Assembly (NCBI RefSeq): GCF_016703145.1
Contig: NZ_JADJCO010000003.1
Coordinates: 1,380,001-1,444,000, forward strand
Length of the DNA stretch: 64,000 nucleotides
Reading direction: 5' to 3'
Origin: Ottowia sp.
GTDB lineage: Bacteria; Pseudomonadota; Gammaproteobacteria; Burkholderiales; Burkholderiaceae_C
Position numbers and translations under genes: made by a program. The notes below the pieces were generated by a model, which was not told the DNA's origin, did not search any database, and saw nothing but the letters and a program-made list of their open reading frames with translations. How positions within the stretch are numbered: position 1 is the first letter of the stretch; each line of letters opens with the position of its first letter. Of this stretch, positions 7,994 to 15,495 are shown one piece after another.

Positions 7994-8698
7994 TCAGCCC
8001 CGCGCCTGCAGGTACACGCCAGGCTGCGCTGACAAGCCGAGCTGGACCTGTTGCGTCACCTCGTCTGCCAGCACCTCGTCGGCGCCGGCTTCGAGCGCGT
8101 CGAACGCCCTGGCGACGATGTCGTCCGGCGTCGACTTGGGGCTGGCAATGCCCTGGGTCATGTCGGTGTCGACAAAGGCCATGTGCAGGGTCAGCACCTG
8201 GGTCTTCTGGCCCCGCAACTCGTTGCGCAGTCCGTTGCTGAGGCTCCAGGTGGCCGACTTCGCCACCGCGTACGCGGCCAGCGCCGGACTGGTGATCCAG
8301 CTGGTGACCGAAGCCACGTTGAGCAGCGCGCCGCCGCCGTTGGCGGCCAGCACCGGCGCGAACGCGCGGCTGATGCGCAACACGCCAAACACGTTGGTCT
8401 CCAGTTGCTGGCGCAAACTGGCCTCGGCATCCGCCGCGAGGAGGCTGGTGAACTGTGCGATGCCGGCGTTGTTGATGACCACCGTCACGTCGCCGGCTGC
8501 CTCGACGGCGGCGGCGATGTCGGTAGGAGAGTTCACGTCGAGCTGGATCGGCGTGACGCCGGGCAGCGTAACGCTCTTCGGGTCCCGTGCACCGGCGTAT
8601 ACCTTGCGTGCACCGCGCGCCAGGGCGGCCTGGGCGAACGCGAGTCCGATGCCGCGATTGGCGCCGGTGATGAGGACGGTGGCGTTGTCAAGTTGCAT
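7994..8698 (-). CDS. Short-chain dehydrogenase/reductase
   Basis: A 234-residue classical SDR: cofactor motif TGANRGIG (residues 11-18), NNAG at about 86-89, a Ser-Tyr-Lys active site with YAVAK (about 143-147), and Asp in LDVNSP. It has the shorter C-terminus of the group often annotated as SDR family NAD(P)-dependent oxidoreductase. Translation starts at 8698 behind AAGGAG. It is translationally close to the MFS gene (two-base gap) and lies 71 bp downstream of the TetR gene. A TetR-operator-like element overlaps its leader at 8712-8728. Confidence 0.88.
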   Translation of the reverse strand: MQLDNATVLITGANRGIGLAFAQAALARGARKVYAGARDPKSVTLPGVTPIQLDVNSPTDIAAAVEAAGDVTVVINNAGIAQFTSLLAADAEASLRQQLETNVFGVLRISRAFAPVLAANGGGALLNVASVTSWITSPALAAYAVAKSATWSLSNGLRNELRGQKTQVLTLHMAFVDTDMTQGIASPKSTPDDIVARAFDALEAGADEVLADEVTQQVQLGLSAQPGVYLQARG

Positions 8699-8711
8699 GA
8701 TGCTCCTTAAA

Positions 8712-8728
8712 ATGATGATCGTCATATT
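8712..8728. promoter_or_regulatory. Putative TetR operator before the SDR-MFS genes
   Basis: The sequence ATGATGATCGTCATATT lies just upstream of the SDR ribosome site and is repeated almost exactly (one change) at 9344-9360 over the TetR start codon. Its core TGATGATCGTCAT is a partial palindrome. Shared sequence at both transcription units of a TetR cassette is the usual sign of its operator. Confidence 0.65.
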
Positions 8729-8769
8729 CGTCGGCACGCAAAAGCGCGGCGTCGGCTTGTACCGACGTG

Positions 8770-9345
8770 TCAGGTGTCGTACTGGTGGATCAATTTGTCC
8801 CGCACGTTCGCTAGCCAAGCTCTCCCCGCCTTGCCCTGCAACGTGCGCGCCAGTTGCAGCGCGCCGACCAGGGTGGCCGCGACCACTTGGGCTTGCGCCG
8901 GGTCGGCACCGGCAGGAAGGGTGCGGCGCACCAATTCGACCAGCCCCAGCACGCGGGCGCGGGCTGCGCTGGCGACCTCTTCGGACTGGCGCGGGATTTC
9001 GGAGGCCAACGCGGCGACCACGCAACCGCACTCGGCATTCTCGAGTTGCGCATCAGCCAGGTAGGTGTGCACCAGCGCGGAGAACGGACTCATCCCTTGG
9101 GCCTGCGCCTGGCGCAGCCGATCGACGAGCACGGCCCCGGTGTCGCGACCAGCACGCTGCGTGGCCTCGGCCAACAGAGCATCGCGGGATGCGAAGTGGG
9201 CATAGAAGCCGCCATGCGTCAGGCCGGCCTCTTTCATGATGGTAGCCAGACCGACGCCGTCGTAGCCAGCGCGGCGAATTGCACGCGACGCTGCATCCAG
9301 GATGCGGTCGTGGGTCAGTTCCTTTCGGCTGGTGGTGGCTGACAT
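8770..9345 (-). CDS. TetR/AcrR family transcriptional regulator
   Basis: A 191-residue repressor. The N-terminal helix-turn-helix spans about residues 10-56, with ILDAASRAIRRAGYDGVGLATIMKEAG and the family hallmark THGGFYAHFASRDALLAEA. The remainder is a helical ligand-binding domain with a TetR_C-type cysteine pair (ECGC). The start at 9345 (MSATTSRKEL) fits the family; upstream in-frame codons run through the operator. The gene heads the SDR-MFS cassette on the same strand and is probably autoregulated, since one copy of the shared operator covers its start codon. Confidence 0.9.
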   Translation of the reverse strand: MSATTSRKELTHDRILDAASRAIRRAGYDGVGLATIMKEAGLTHGGFYAHFASRDALLAEATQRAGRDTGAVLVDRLRQAQAQGMSPFSALVHTYLADAQLENAECGCVVAALASEIPRQSEEVASAARARVLGLVELVRRTLPAGADPAQAQVVAATLVGALQLARTLQGKAGRAWLANVRDKLIHQYDT

Positions 9346-9374
9346 GATGATCGTAATATTACGTTCATAATATT
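9344..9374. promoter_or_regulatory. TetR operator/promoter region
   Basis: ATGATGATCGTAATATT (9344-9360) matches the element at 8712-8728 at 16 of 17 bases. It overlaps an inverted repeat AATATTA-CGTTCA-TAATATT (9355-9374). The region is much more AT-rich than its surroundings, as expected for the tetR promoter and repressor site. Confidence 0.65.
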
Positions 9375-9737
9375 CTCGCGTCAACTGCGGTCGACGGCCC
9401 GCTTTCGCGGATGGTGAGTGTCGTCCTTGGGTCGGCAGTGCCCGTTGGTTCCGCCTCCGATCTGTCATTCACGACCAGACCACGACCGCGCCACTTTGAG
9501 CACCCAGTCTCGCGGGCGCAGCGGTCATACGAGCCGCTGCCCGCCGAAAGTCCGGTGATGATCGCAGCCGCCGCTGGGGCCACCGGGCACGAATGACTCA
9601 GATCAGTCTGAGTTGACGGTCGGCACCGCGAGTTGGACGGCAGTTCCTTGCCGGGAGCGGAAGTCGGTAGCCATGGCTGCGCGCCATCACCGTACAAAAA
9701 CAGAAGCCCGCTTGTACGGGCTTCTGTCGCTTATCTG
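9346..9737. other. Intergenic region between tetR and gloA
   Basis: No gene is supported here. It holds the tetR operator at its left edge and the gloA terminator at its right edge. Between them, a short perfect inverted repeat ACTCAGA-TCAG-TCTGAGT lies at 9596-9613, of unknown use. The remainder (about 9380-9590) shows no conserved reading frame. Confidence 0.6.
9700..9727 (-). terminator. Rho-independent terminator of gloA
   Basis: ACAGAAGCCCG-loop CTTGTA-CGGGCTTCTGT is an 11-bp perfect stem. On the minus strand it is followed by a TTTTTG tract, ten bases behind the gloA stop codon. Confidence 0.92.
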
Positions 9738-10187
9738 CTACGCGCTACGCAGCGGATCGGCATTTTTGGCGTCTGAATGGCGTCTGTCGTCGTAAGTTGT
9801 TGATTCTGTTTGTATTAATTCGATCTTGTAGCCATCGGGGTCCGTCACGAAGGCGATGACGGTGCTGCCACCCAACACCGGCCCGGCCTCGCGCGTGACT
9901 TGGCCGCCGGCGGCCCTGATCTTCTCGCAGGCCGCGTGGGCATCGGGCACGCCCAGGGCGACGTGGCCGTAGGCGGTGCCCAGCTCGTATTCGGTGGTGC
10001 CCCAGTTGCAGGTCAGCTCGATCTCGGCCTGGCCGGGGTTGCCGCCGTCGTAGCCGACGAAGGCGAGCGAATACTTGTACTCCGGGTTCTCGGACGTGCG
10101 CAGCAGTTGCATGCCGAGGACGCGGGTGTAGAAGTCGATGGAGCGCTGCAGGTCGCCGACGCGCAGCATGGTGTGGAGCAGTCTCAT
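9738..10187 (-). CDS. gloA: Lactoylglutathione lyase (glyoxalase I)
   Basis: Converts the hemithioacetal of methylglyoxal and glutathione to S-lactoylglutathione in the cytosol. The 149 residues start MRLLHTMLRVGDLQRSIDFY, with metal ligands visible at H5, E57 (AEIELTCNWG), H75 (YGHVALGV) and E123 (GYKIELIQ), as in the nickel/cobalt-type E. coli enzyme. About 20 residues follow the conserved end, slightly longer than the E. coli protein. It is monocistronic: a strong terminator follows at once, and the next upstream gene, an SDR, ends 29 bases before its start. Confidence 0.95.
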   Translation of the reverse strand: MRLLHTMLRVGDLQRSIDFYTRVLGMQLLRTSENPEYKYSLAFVGYDGGNPGQAEIELTCNWGTTEYELGTAYGHVALGVPDAHAACEKIRAAGGQVTREAGPVLGGSTVIAFVTDPDGYKIELIQTESTTYDDRRHSDAKNADPLRSA

Positions 10188-10216
10188 GGCGGCGGATTAT
10201 GGGCCGGCTCAGGCCC

Positions 10217-10996
10217 TCACGCCGGCACCGTGTAGTTCAGCGCCATGCGGCCGCCGTCGACCATGACGATCTCGCCCGTGATGTAGCTGGCCGCGTCGCT
10301 GGCCAGGAAGGCCACCACGTCGGCGACCTCGGCCGGCTCGCCCAGGCGCTTGAGCGGCGTGCGCATCAGGATCCGGCGCCTGGCGTCCTCGCTGGTCAGC
10401 ACCGCCTGGGTCGCCAGTTCGGTGGCGATGGTGCCGGGGCCGACCGCGTTGACGCGGATGCCCTGGTCGGCCAGCGCCAGCGCCATGGCGCGGGTGAGCT
10501 GGTTGAGGCCGCCCTTGCTGACGTTGTAGCTGGCGATGCCGGGGATCGCCAGCACGCTGTTGACCGAACTCATGTTGACGATGCTGCCGCGCCTGGCCCG
10601 GGCCATCTCGCGCGCCACGGCCTGCCCGACCAGGAAGGCGCCCTTCAGGTTGACGCGCAGCACGGCGTCGAAGTCTTCCTCGGTCACGTCGAGGAAATCG
10701 GCGGCGCGGAAGATGCCCGCGTTGTTGACCAGCACGTCGATGCGGCCGTGCGCCTGCACCGCCTGGGCGACCAGGGCATCGACCTGCGCCTTGTCGCCCA
10801 CGTCGCAATGCACGTAGCGCGCGCCCAGTTCGTCCGCCAGCGCCTGCCCGCGCGCGTCGGCCACGTCGGCGATGACGACCCGCGCGCCCTCGCGCGCGAA
10901 GCGGCGCGCGCAGGCCTCGCCGATGCCCTGCGCGCCGCCGGTGACGATGGCGACACGGCCCTGCAGGCCGAAGGAGATGGAGGGGGCAGCGGTCAT
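10217..10996 (-). CDS. SDR family oxidoreductase (FabG-like)
   Basis: A 259-residue classical SDR starting MTAAPSISFGLQGRVAIVTG at 10996. Motifs: TGGAQGIG (about 20-27), NNAG (about 90-93), catalytic Ser in NMSSVNSV and YNVSK (about 155-159), C-terminal GEIVMVDGG. This is the layout of 3-oxoacyl-ACP reductase/glucose dehydrogenase-type SDRs. Substrate not determinable. It sits upstream of gloA on the same strand and may share transcripts with it. A family-1 repeat lies behind its promoter region, towards the ankyrin gene. Confidence 0.87.
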   Translation of the reverse strand: MTAAPSISFGLQGRVAIVTGGAQGIGEACARRFAREGARVVIADVADARGQALADELGARYVHCDVGDKAQVDALVAQAVQAHGRIDVLVNNAGIFRAADFLDVTEEDFDAVLRVNLKGAFLVGQAVAREMARARRGSIVNMSSVNSVLAIPGIASYNVSKGGLNQLTRAMALALADQGIRVNAVGPGTIATELATQAVLTSEDARRRILMRTPLKRLGEPAEVADVVAFLASDAASYITGEIVMVDGGRMALNYTVPA

Positions 10997-11095
10997 GGAG
11001 CGGTGGAATGTGAAGTTGCGCAGGGGCTCGATCTTCTCAGTTGTCCAGGGCGCCGCACGCCACGCACGATCCGCTGGACATCGAGCACAGAGGAG

Positions 11096-11215
11096 CAAAA
11101 GGCCGCGGAGCAGGCCACGCCAGTGCACCCCTGGCCGGGGTCCCCCCGGCCAATGGGTGCGCCCCCTTGAGGGGGGAGGCGAAACATCGCGCAGCGAGTG
11201 GAGCCACGGGGGTGG
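11096..11215. repeat. Dispersed repeat family 1, intergenic copy A
   Basis: Contains GCGGAGCAGGCCACGCCAG, a GC stem-loop, and CCCCCTTGAGGGGGGAGGCG followed by GCGCAGCGAGTGGAGCC and GGGGGTGG. The same blocks in the same order occur at 13085-13240. The GGGGGTGG end directly abuts the stop codon (11216-11218) of the ankyrin gene, so for that minus-strand gene the element forms the immediate 3' untranslated region. Confidence 0.75.
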
Positions 11216-12394
11216 TCATTCCTCCAGCCAGCGGGCCAGGGCCTCGTGGCCGGCGCGGCGGGCGTGGTCGGCGGCGGTCAGGCCCTGGCGGTCGGTGCGC
11301 CGCCGGTCGGCGCCGGCCTCGGTCAGCAAGCGGGCGATGTCCACGCTGCCGCGCCGCGCCGCCAGCATGAGCGCGGTGCGGCCGGCGCCGTCGGCCGCGT
11401 CGGCCGGGGCGCCCAGGCCCAGCGCGCCTTGCACGGCGTCCGTCTGCCCGTGCGTGGCGGCGGCCAGCAGGCGCTGGGCCGGGGTGAGCGCGATCGGCGC
11501 CGCCGGCCGCACGGCATTGCGCTGCACCGGGGCCGTGAGGAAGGGCGCCTCGGCTTCGGCCGCTTCCGCGGCAGGCGGGGCCGGCGGCGGCATGGGCGGC
11601 GCGGTGGCGGCCGCGGCCTCGGGCGGGCGCGCCACGGCTTTGGCCCGCCGGGCCGCGTCCGGCGCAGCCGCCGCCGGGGCGGGGCGTTCGCGGCGCGGGA
11701 CCGGCGCGGCGCTGACGGGCGGCGGGTGGGCGGCCTTGGCCGTTTTGTCGGTGGGGGCGGTGGCGGGGCGGGCGCTGCGCGCGGCGCGCTCGGCTTCGGC
11801 GCGCGGCGCGGGCCGCGCCGCGCGCGTGGCCTCCGGCGCCGGCTCGGGCACCAGCGCGGGTGCCTGCGGCGGCGCGGGAGGGGTGGCCGTGTCGGGGGAC
11901 GGCGCGGCGTCGGCCTTCGGCGTCTCGGCCGCTTCAGGGACCGGGGCGGACTGCGGCGCCGGAAGGGGCGGGGACGCCTCGGCGGCGGCCGACGCGGCCG
12001 GCGGCCGGCCGGTGGCCACGGCCTGCTCGTGCGGCGGGCTGCGGTCGAACTGCAGCGCCAGCAGGCCGGCCAACCCCAGCACGGCGACGCTGGCGAGGGC
12101 GGGGATGCGCCAGTGCCGGTCGTTGGCGGCTTCCACCGGCATCGGAGCCAGCGGTTCTGAAGAAAAACCGACCTCAGCCGGCGTCCCGTCTGCGCCAATA
12201 GCTATGTTTTCAGGAGCGATACCGGATCCGGCCAAAGTGGGGTCCTCGCCGGCGTCGGCGTACCGCCAGGCCAGGATCCGGGCCTGGGCCAGCACGGCGG
12301 CGCGCAGTTGCGGATCGGGCCGGTCGCCCGCCAGCGCGCTGGCCTCGCGGTAGCGCGCCAGCAGGTCGTCGTCAGGGAGCGGCGGCTGGGTCAT
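11216..12394 (-). CDS. Single-pass membrane protein with Pro/Ala-rich linker and C-terminal ankyrin repeats; probable anti-sigma partner
   Basis: 392 residues. Residues 1-60 are an acidic, helical cytosolic-type domain (DDDLLARYREASAL). A single membrane helix lies at about 97-116 (IPALASVAVLGLAGLLAL). A long Pro/Ala linker spans about 120-300, and two to three ankyrin repeats fill about 315-392 (GRTALMLAARRGSVDIARLL and a second turn). The gene starts 50 bp behind an ECF sigma factor, the usual place for an anti-sigma factor, so its N-terminus may bind that sigma while the ankyrin domain faces the periplasm. That role is inference; no zinc anti-sigma motif is seen. Residues about 61-80 are encoded by a dispersed family-2 repeat inserted in frame. 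Confidence 0.75.
   Translation of the reverse strand: MTQPPLPDDDLLARYREASALAGDRPDPQLRAAVLAQARILAWRYADAGEDPTLAGSGIAPENIAIGADGTPAEVGFSSEPLAPMPVEAANDRHWRIPALASVAVLGLAGLLALQFDRSPPHEQAVATGRPPAASAAAEASPPLPAPQSAPVPEAAETPKADAAPSPDTATPPAPPQAPALVPEPAPEATRAARPAPRAEAERAARSARPATAPTDKTAKAAHPPPVSAAPVPRRERPAPAAAAPDAARRAKAVARPPEAAAATAPPMPPPAPPAAEAAEAEAPFLTAPVQRNAVRPAAPIALTPAQRLLAAATHGQTDAVQGALGLGAPADAADGAGRTALMLAARRGSVDIARLLTEAGADRRRTDRQGLTAADHARRAGHEALARWLEE
12155..12214 (-). repeat. Dispersed repeat family 2, copy inside the ankyrin membrane protein gene
   Basis: On the coding strand, AACATAGCTATTGGCGCAG, then ACGCCGGCTGAGG and GGTTTTTCTTCA, match the intergenic family-2 copy at 29570-29626 block for block. 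It adds residues about 61-80 of the protein without breaking the frame. Confidence 0.7.
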
Positions 12395-12443
12395 GGGAGT
12401 ACCTCCGCGCTGCGGTATTCGCCTTGGGAGCGGCCCAGCCGGT

Positions 12444-13043
12444 TCATGCGATGTGCTCCAGCGCCCGGCGCAGGGCGGCGCGGGCATAGCGCAGGCGGCT
12501 CTTGGCGGTCTCGGGGCCGACGCCGGTGGCGGCGGCGATCTCGGCCACGCCCATGCCGGCCTCGGCCTGCAGCAGGAAGGCTTCGCGCTGGGCCGGCGGC
12601 AGGGCGTCGAGCGCGGCCAGCAGCTGGGCGGCCTGCTCGCGCGTCTCGACGCGGCGCAGCGGGCCGAAGCCCGAGGGCGCGGCCAGCGTGTCGGCCAGGG
12701 TCTGGCCGTCGCCCAGGTCGTCGTCGAGGCGGGCGTGGGGGCGCCGGGCGCGCAGGTGGTCGATGACGCGGTGGCGCGCCAGGGTGAACAGCCAGGTGGA
12801 AAAGCGCGCCGTCGGCCGGCCGGCCGCGCCGGCCGTGGGGCGGTAGGCGCCGGCCTGGCGGGCGACGCTGAACCACACCTCCTGCGCCAGCTCGTCGGCG
12901 TTGGCGGCGTCGCCGACGCTGCGCAGCACGTAGCTCCACAGGCGCGCCTCATGGCGGTCGTACAGCATCTCGAAGGCGCGCGCGTCCCCGGCGGCGTAGG
13001 CGGCCATGAGCTGCTCGTCTTCGGGCGCGGCCGGGGAGGACAT
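12444..13043 (-). CDS. ECF-type RNA polymerase sigma factor
   Basis: 199 residues from the ATG at 13043 (MSSPAAPEDEQL). Region 2 is at about residues 22-90, with the hallmark DELAQEVWFSVAR and the -10-recognition stretch ending FSTWLFTLARHRVIDHLR. Region 4 is at about 130-190, with LPPAQREAFLLQAEAGM and the helix-turn-helix VAEIAAATGVGPETAKSRLRYAR. Two-domain architecture without region 3 marks it as ECF. It precedes the ankyrin membrane protein; a secreted protein gene lies upstream on the same strand. Longer in-frame starts would read through a family-1 repeat and are rejected. Confidence 0.93.
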   Translation of the reverse strand: MSSPAAPEDEQLMAAYAAGDARAFEMLYDRHEARLWSYVLRSVGDAANADELAQEVWFSVARQAGAYRPTAGAAGRPTARFSTWLFTLARHRVIDHLRARRPHARLDDDLGDGQTLADTLAAPSGFGPLRRVETREQAAQLLAALDALPPAQREAFLLQAEAGMGVAEIAAATGVGPETAKSRLRYARAALRRALEHIA

Positions 13044-13084
13044 GCGCCGGATTATGGCCAAGCCCTCCCGGCTACCGCACCGCG

Positions 13085-13240
13085 CTGCGCGCCGCCATCG
13101 CATGGCGCCCAAAGAGCCCGATGGCTGCGGAGCAAGCCATGCCAGCAACCGCGGCGGCCCGGCTCCGCCGGGCCGCTGGCGGTGCCCCCTTGAGGGAGGA
13201 GGCGGAACAACGCGAAGCGTGTGGAGCCTGGGGGTGGGCC
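13085..13240. repeat. Dispersed repeat family 1, intergenic copy B
   Basis: Blocks: GCCGCCATCGCATGGCGCCC, GATGGCTGCGGAGCAAGCC, a GGCGGCCCGGC-TCC-GCCGGGCCGC hairpin, CCCCCTTGAGGGAGGAGG, then GCGAAGCGTGTGGAGCC and TGGGGGTGG. It ends four bases from the stop codon of the secreted-protein gene (13244). The first 65 bases are repeated in inverted orientation at 14634-14704 with one mismatch. Confidence 0.85.
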
Positions 13241-13243
13241 GTT

Positions 13244-14095
13244 TCACCGCCATGCCGGGGGGTCCGGCACGTAGCCGGCGCTGGGCGATTCGGGGAAGGC
13301 GTCGGGCCGGCGCGGGCCGCTGGGCGGGCGGGGAATGACGCCCATCGCCAGCAGGTTGTCGCGGCTGTCGTAGCGCAGGGTGATGACTTCGTCCGGCTGG
13401 CCGGCGCGGCGCTCGAAGCGGGTGTGCGTCACGTGGGAGCTTTCGCGCTCGCCGTGGCCCGTGCCCAGGCGCGGCGCGGCCTGTGGGGCGGCGCGGGCGC
13501 TGCGCACGGCGTCCATCGGGGCCTCGGCGGCGGGGGCGGACTTGGCGGCGCCCTCGCGCTCCAGGGCGTCGGCGGACTCGCCCGCGGCGGGCGCTTCCCA
13601 GCGCGGCGCGGGGCGGTAGACCGGCGGCGGCGGCAGCGGCTTCTCGCGGAACACCGCGACGCCGATCACGCCCACGTCCCGCGGCCGTCCGGTGCGCGCG
13701 GCATACGAGTGGGGCAGCCCGGTGAAGTGGAAGGCCGCCACCTCGGCGTCGCTCTTGCGCCAGCCGGTGACCTGGGTGGTCTGCAAGGGGGAGAGCACGT
13801 AGCCGGCCTGGTCCCAGGCGGCGGTGTCGCCCGACAGCACGTTCACCCCGTCCACCGACATCACGCCCAGCACGCGGCCGCCCGTGGCGTTGCGCACCTG
13901 CACGGCATAGCGCGCGCCAGGGCGCCCGGCGATCCAGTAGTCGCCCTGGTGGCGGTAGACGGGCAGCCGCGCGCCGGTGTCGCGGTCGATCACGTCGAGA
14001 TCGACCAGGCGGCCGACGGCGTGCGCCGGCGCGGCGGCGAGCAGCGCGCCAGCGGCCAGGCTGGCGGCGGTGAGGAGGCGGGAGAGAGGTTTCAT
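13244..14095 (-). CDS. Secreted hypothetical protein near ECF sigma operon
   Basis: I do not recognise a named family. The 283-residue product begins with a clear signal peptide (MKPLSRLLTAASLAAGALL, cleavage near AHA-VG, about residue 26). It continues with a beta-rich domain to about residue 150 (LDVIDRDTGARLPVYRH, a GDYWIAGRPGARYAVQV strand, FHFTGLPHSYAARTGR), ending GVIGVAVF. The second half is low-complexity, Pro/Ala-rich. Two adjacent ATGs at 14098 and 14095 are equally possible. It sits 201 bp upstream of the ECF sigma factor on the same strand, separated by a family-1 repeat; it could be the sigma factor's target or sensor, which is inference only. Confidence 0.7.
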   Translation of the reverse strand: MKPLSRLLTAASLAAGALLAAAPAHAVGRLVDLDVIDRDTGARLPVYRHQGDYWIAGRPGARYAVQVRNATGGRVLGVMSVDGVNVLSGDTAAWDQAGYVLSPLQTTQVTGWRKSDAEVAAFHFTGLPHSYAARTGRPRDVGVIGVAVFREKPLPPPPVYRPAPRWEAPAAGESADALEREGAAKSAPAAEAPMDAVRSARAAPQAAPRLGTGHGERESSHVTHTRFERRAGQPDEVITLRYDSRDNLLAMGVIPRPPSGPRRPDAFPESPSAGYVPDPPAWR

Positions 14096-14223
14096 CAAGG
14101 GCTCCGCATCAGTGAAGGGGAGCTTGCTTGAACGGCGGCGGCGCGGGCGCGGGGTTGGCGCGGCGGCGCGAAGTTGTAATGAGTGGTTATCGCTACACTG
14201 GCCGCGATCCGCCGGACCGCCCC

Positions 14224-14610
14224 ATGACCACCCTGACCCAAACCGAACTCTACACCACCGCCGACGGCCGCGCGCGCTTCCGCGACGTGGCCATCCCGCT
14301 CACCGAGGGCACACCGGCCTCGCGCCTGTCGGCGCTGGCGGCGTCCACGGGCTGCCAGTGGCGGCACAGCCCGGTCGGGTTCGAGAGCGGCTTTCACTGC
14401 ACCACCACGCCGCAATGGCTGGTGGTGCTGCATGGGCGCATGGAGATCGGCCTGCAGGACGGCAGCGCGCGCGTCTTCGGGCCGGGCGAGTGCTTCTACT
14501 CCAACGACACGCTGCCCGAGGGCTCCGCGTTCGACCCGCGCCTGCACGGCCACCGCAGCCGGCAGGTGGGCGAAGAGCCGCTGGAAACGCTGTTCGTGCG
14601 CGTGAAATGA
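14224..14610 (+). CDS. Cupin-domain protein
   Basis: 128 residues starting MTTLTQTELYTTADGRARF. The cupin beta barrel is seen in GFESGFHCTTTPQWLVVLHGRMEIGLQDGSARVFGPGECFYSNDTL: a first-motif His and a second motif G(X)5PxG (FGPGE). The protein ends ETLFVRVK. Metal ligands are only partly conserved (one His in motif 1), so a catalytic role is uncertain; small single-domain cupins may be dioxygenases, isomerases or binding proteins. The upstream in-frame ATG at 14128 would overlap the neighbouring divergent promoter region. A truncated family-1 repeat begins directly behind its stop codon. Confidence 0.75.
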   Translation: MTTLTQTELYTTADGRARFRDVAIPLTEGTPASRLSALAASTGCQWRHSPVGFESGFHCTTTPQWLVVLHGRMEIGLQDGSARVFGPGECFYSNDTLPEGSAFDPRLHGHRSRQVGEEPLETLFVRVK

Positions 14611-14704
14611 CCCACCCCCAGGCTCCACACGCTGCGGTTGCTGGCATGGCTTGCTCCGCAGCCATCGGGCTTTTTGGGCGCCATGCGATGGCGGCGCGCG
14701 GCGC
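14611..14704. repeat. Dispersed repeat family 1, copy C (inverted, internally deleted)
   Basis: Inverted copy of 13085-13240 lacking the middle hairpin block (about 60 bp). CCACCCCCAGGCTCCACACGCT follows the cupin TGA directly, then GCGGTTGCTGGCATGGCTTG and the block matching 13087-13151. Copies B and C form a near-perfect inverted repeat around the secreted-protein and cupin genes. Confidence 0.85.
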
Positions 14705-14736
14705 GTCAGGCGCGTGATCGTCGTGGACTGACTGCT

Positions 14737-15495
14737 TTACAGCGCCCGCCAAGCCATGTGCAGCCCCAGCAAGGCCAGCGCGCCCATGAAGCATTGCCGG
14801 AAGCGCACGGCCGACAGCCTCGGGCGCAGCCACTGCCCCAGCGCCATGCCCGCCAGCGCCGGCGGCAGCATCAGCGCCGAACCGCCCAGCACGGCCGCTG
14901 GCATCTGGCCGTTCAGCGCCAGGCCGGCCGCCAGCGCCACGGTGGAGACGGTGAACGACAGGCCCATGGCCTGCACCAGCTCGTCGCGCGTCATCCCCAG
15001 CGCCTGCAGGTAGGGCACCGCCGGCACCACGAAGACGCCGGTGGCGGCCGTCACCAAGCCGGTCGCGCCGCCCGCCAGCGGCCCCAGCGCGGCCTCGGCC
15101 CGGGCCGGCACGCGCGGCAGCCGCGCGCCCGACAGGCCCCAGGCCGCGTAGACCATCAGCGCCAGGCCCAGCGCCAGCGCGGCCCCGGCGCCGGCCGGCG
15201 CACCCAGCAGCCACGCGCCCGCCAGCGTGCCGGCGCACACGCCCGCCTGCAGCGGCCACAGCCGGCCGAGCAGCGGGCGCAGCGTGGCGCGCGGCAGCAT
15301 CTGTTGCACGTTGGTGACCAGCGACGGCAGGATCAGCAGCGCCGCCGCCTGCGCCGGCGCCATGGCCAGCGCCAGCAGCGCCATCGACAGCGTGGGCAGG
15401 CCCAGGCCGACCACGCCCTTGACGATGCCGGCGGCGATGAACACGGCGGCGCAGAAGAGCCAGAGCAGGGCGGGCGAGGCGGCGAGGTCGGTCAT
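14737..15495 (-). CDS. TauE/SafE family sulfite/anion exporter
   Basis: A 252-residue polytopic inner-membrane protein with seven to eight hydrophobic segments and the internal two-fold TauE/SafE repeat: AAGIVKGVVGLGLPTLSMALLAL near the N-terminus and GGATGLVTAATGVFVVPAVPYL at mid-protein. Family members move sulfite, sulfoacetate or other organosulfur anions. It diverges from a LysR regulator (start at 15599), 103 bp apart, the classic arrangement of a transporter with its own LysR activator. Substrate not determinable. Confidence 0.88.
   Translation of the reverse strand: MTDLAASPALLWLFCAAVFIAAGIVKGVVGLGLPTLSMALLALAMAPAQAAALLILPSLVTNVQQMLPRATLRPLLGRLWPLQAGVCAGTLAGAWLLGAPAGAGAALALGLALMVYAAWGLSGARLPRVPARAEAALGPLAGGATGLVTAATGVFVVPAVPYLQALGMTRDELVQAMGLSFTVSTVALAAGLALNGQMPAAVLGGSALMLPPALAGMALGQWLRPRLSAVRFRQCFMGALALLGLHMAWRAL

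Noticed and set aside
11198..12353. Gly/Ala/Arg-rich frames on the plus strand over the ankyrin protein gene
   Set aside because: Low complexity comes from the Pro/Ala linker on the minus strand; no start site or motif supports them.
14174..14199. A possible TTGTAA / TACACT promoter before the cupin gene
   Set aside because: The spacer is only about 14 bases, too short for a normal sigma-70 promoter.
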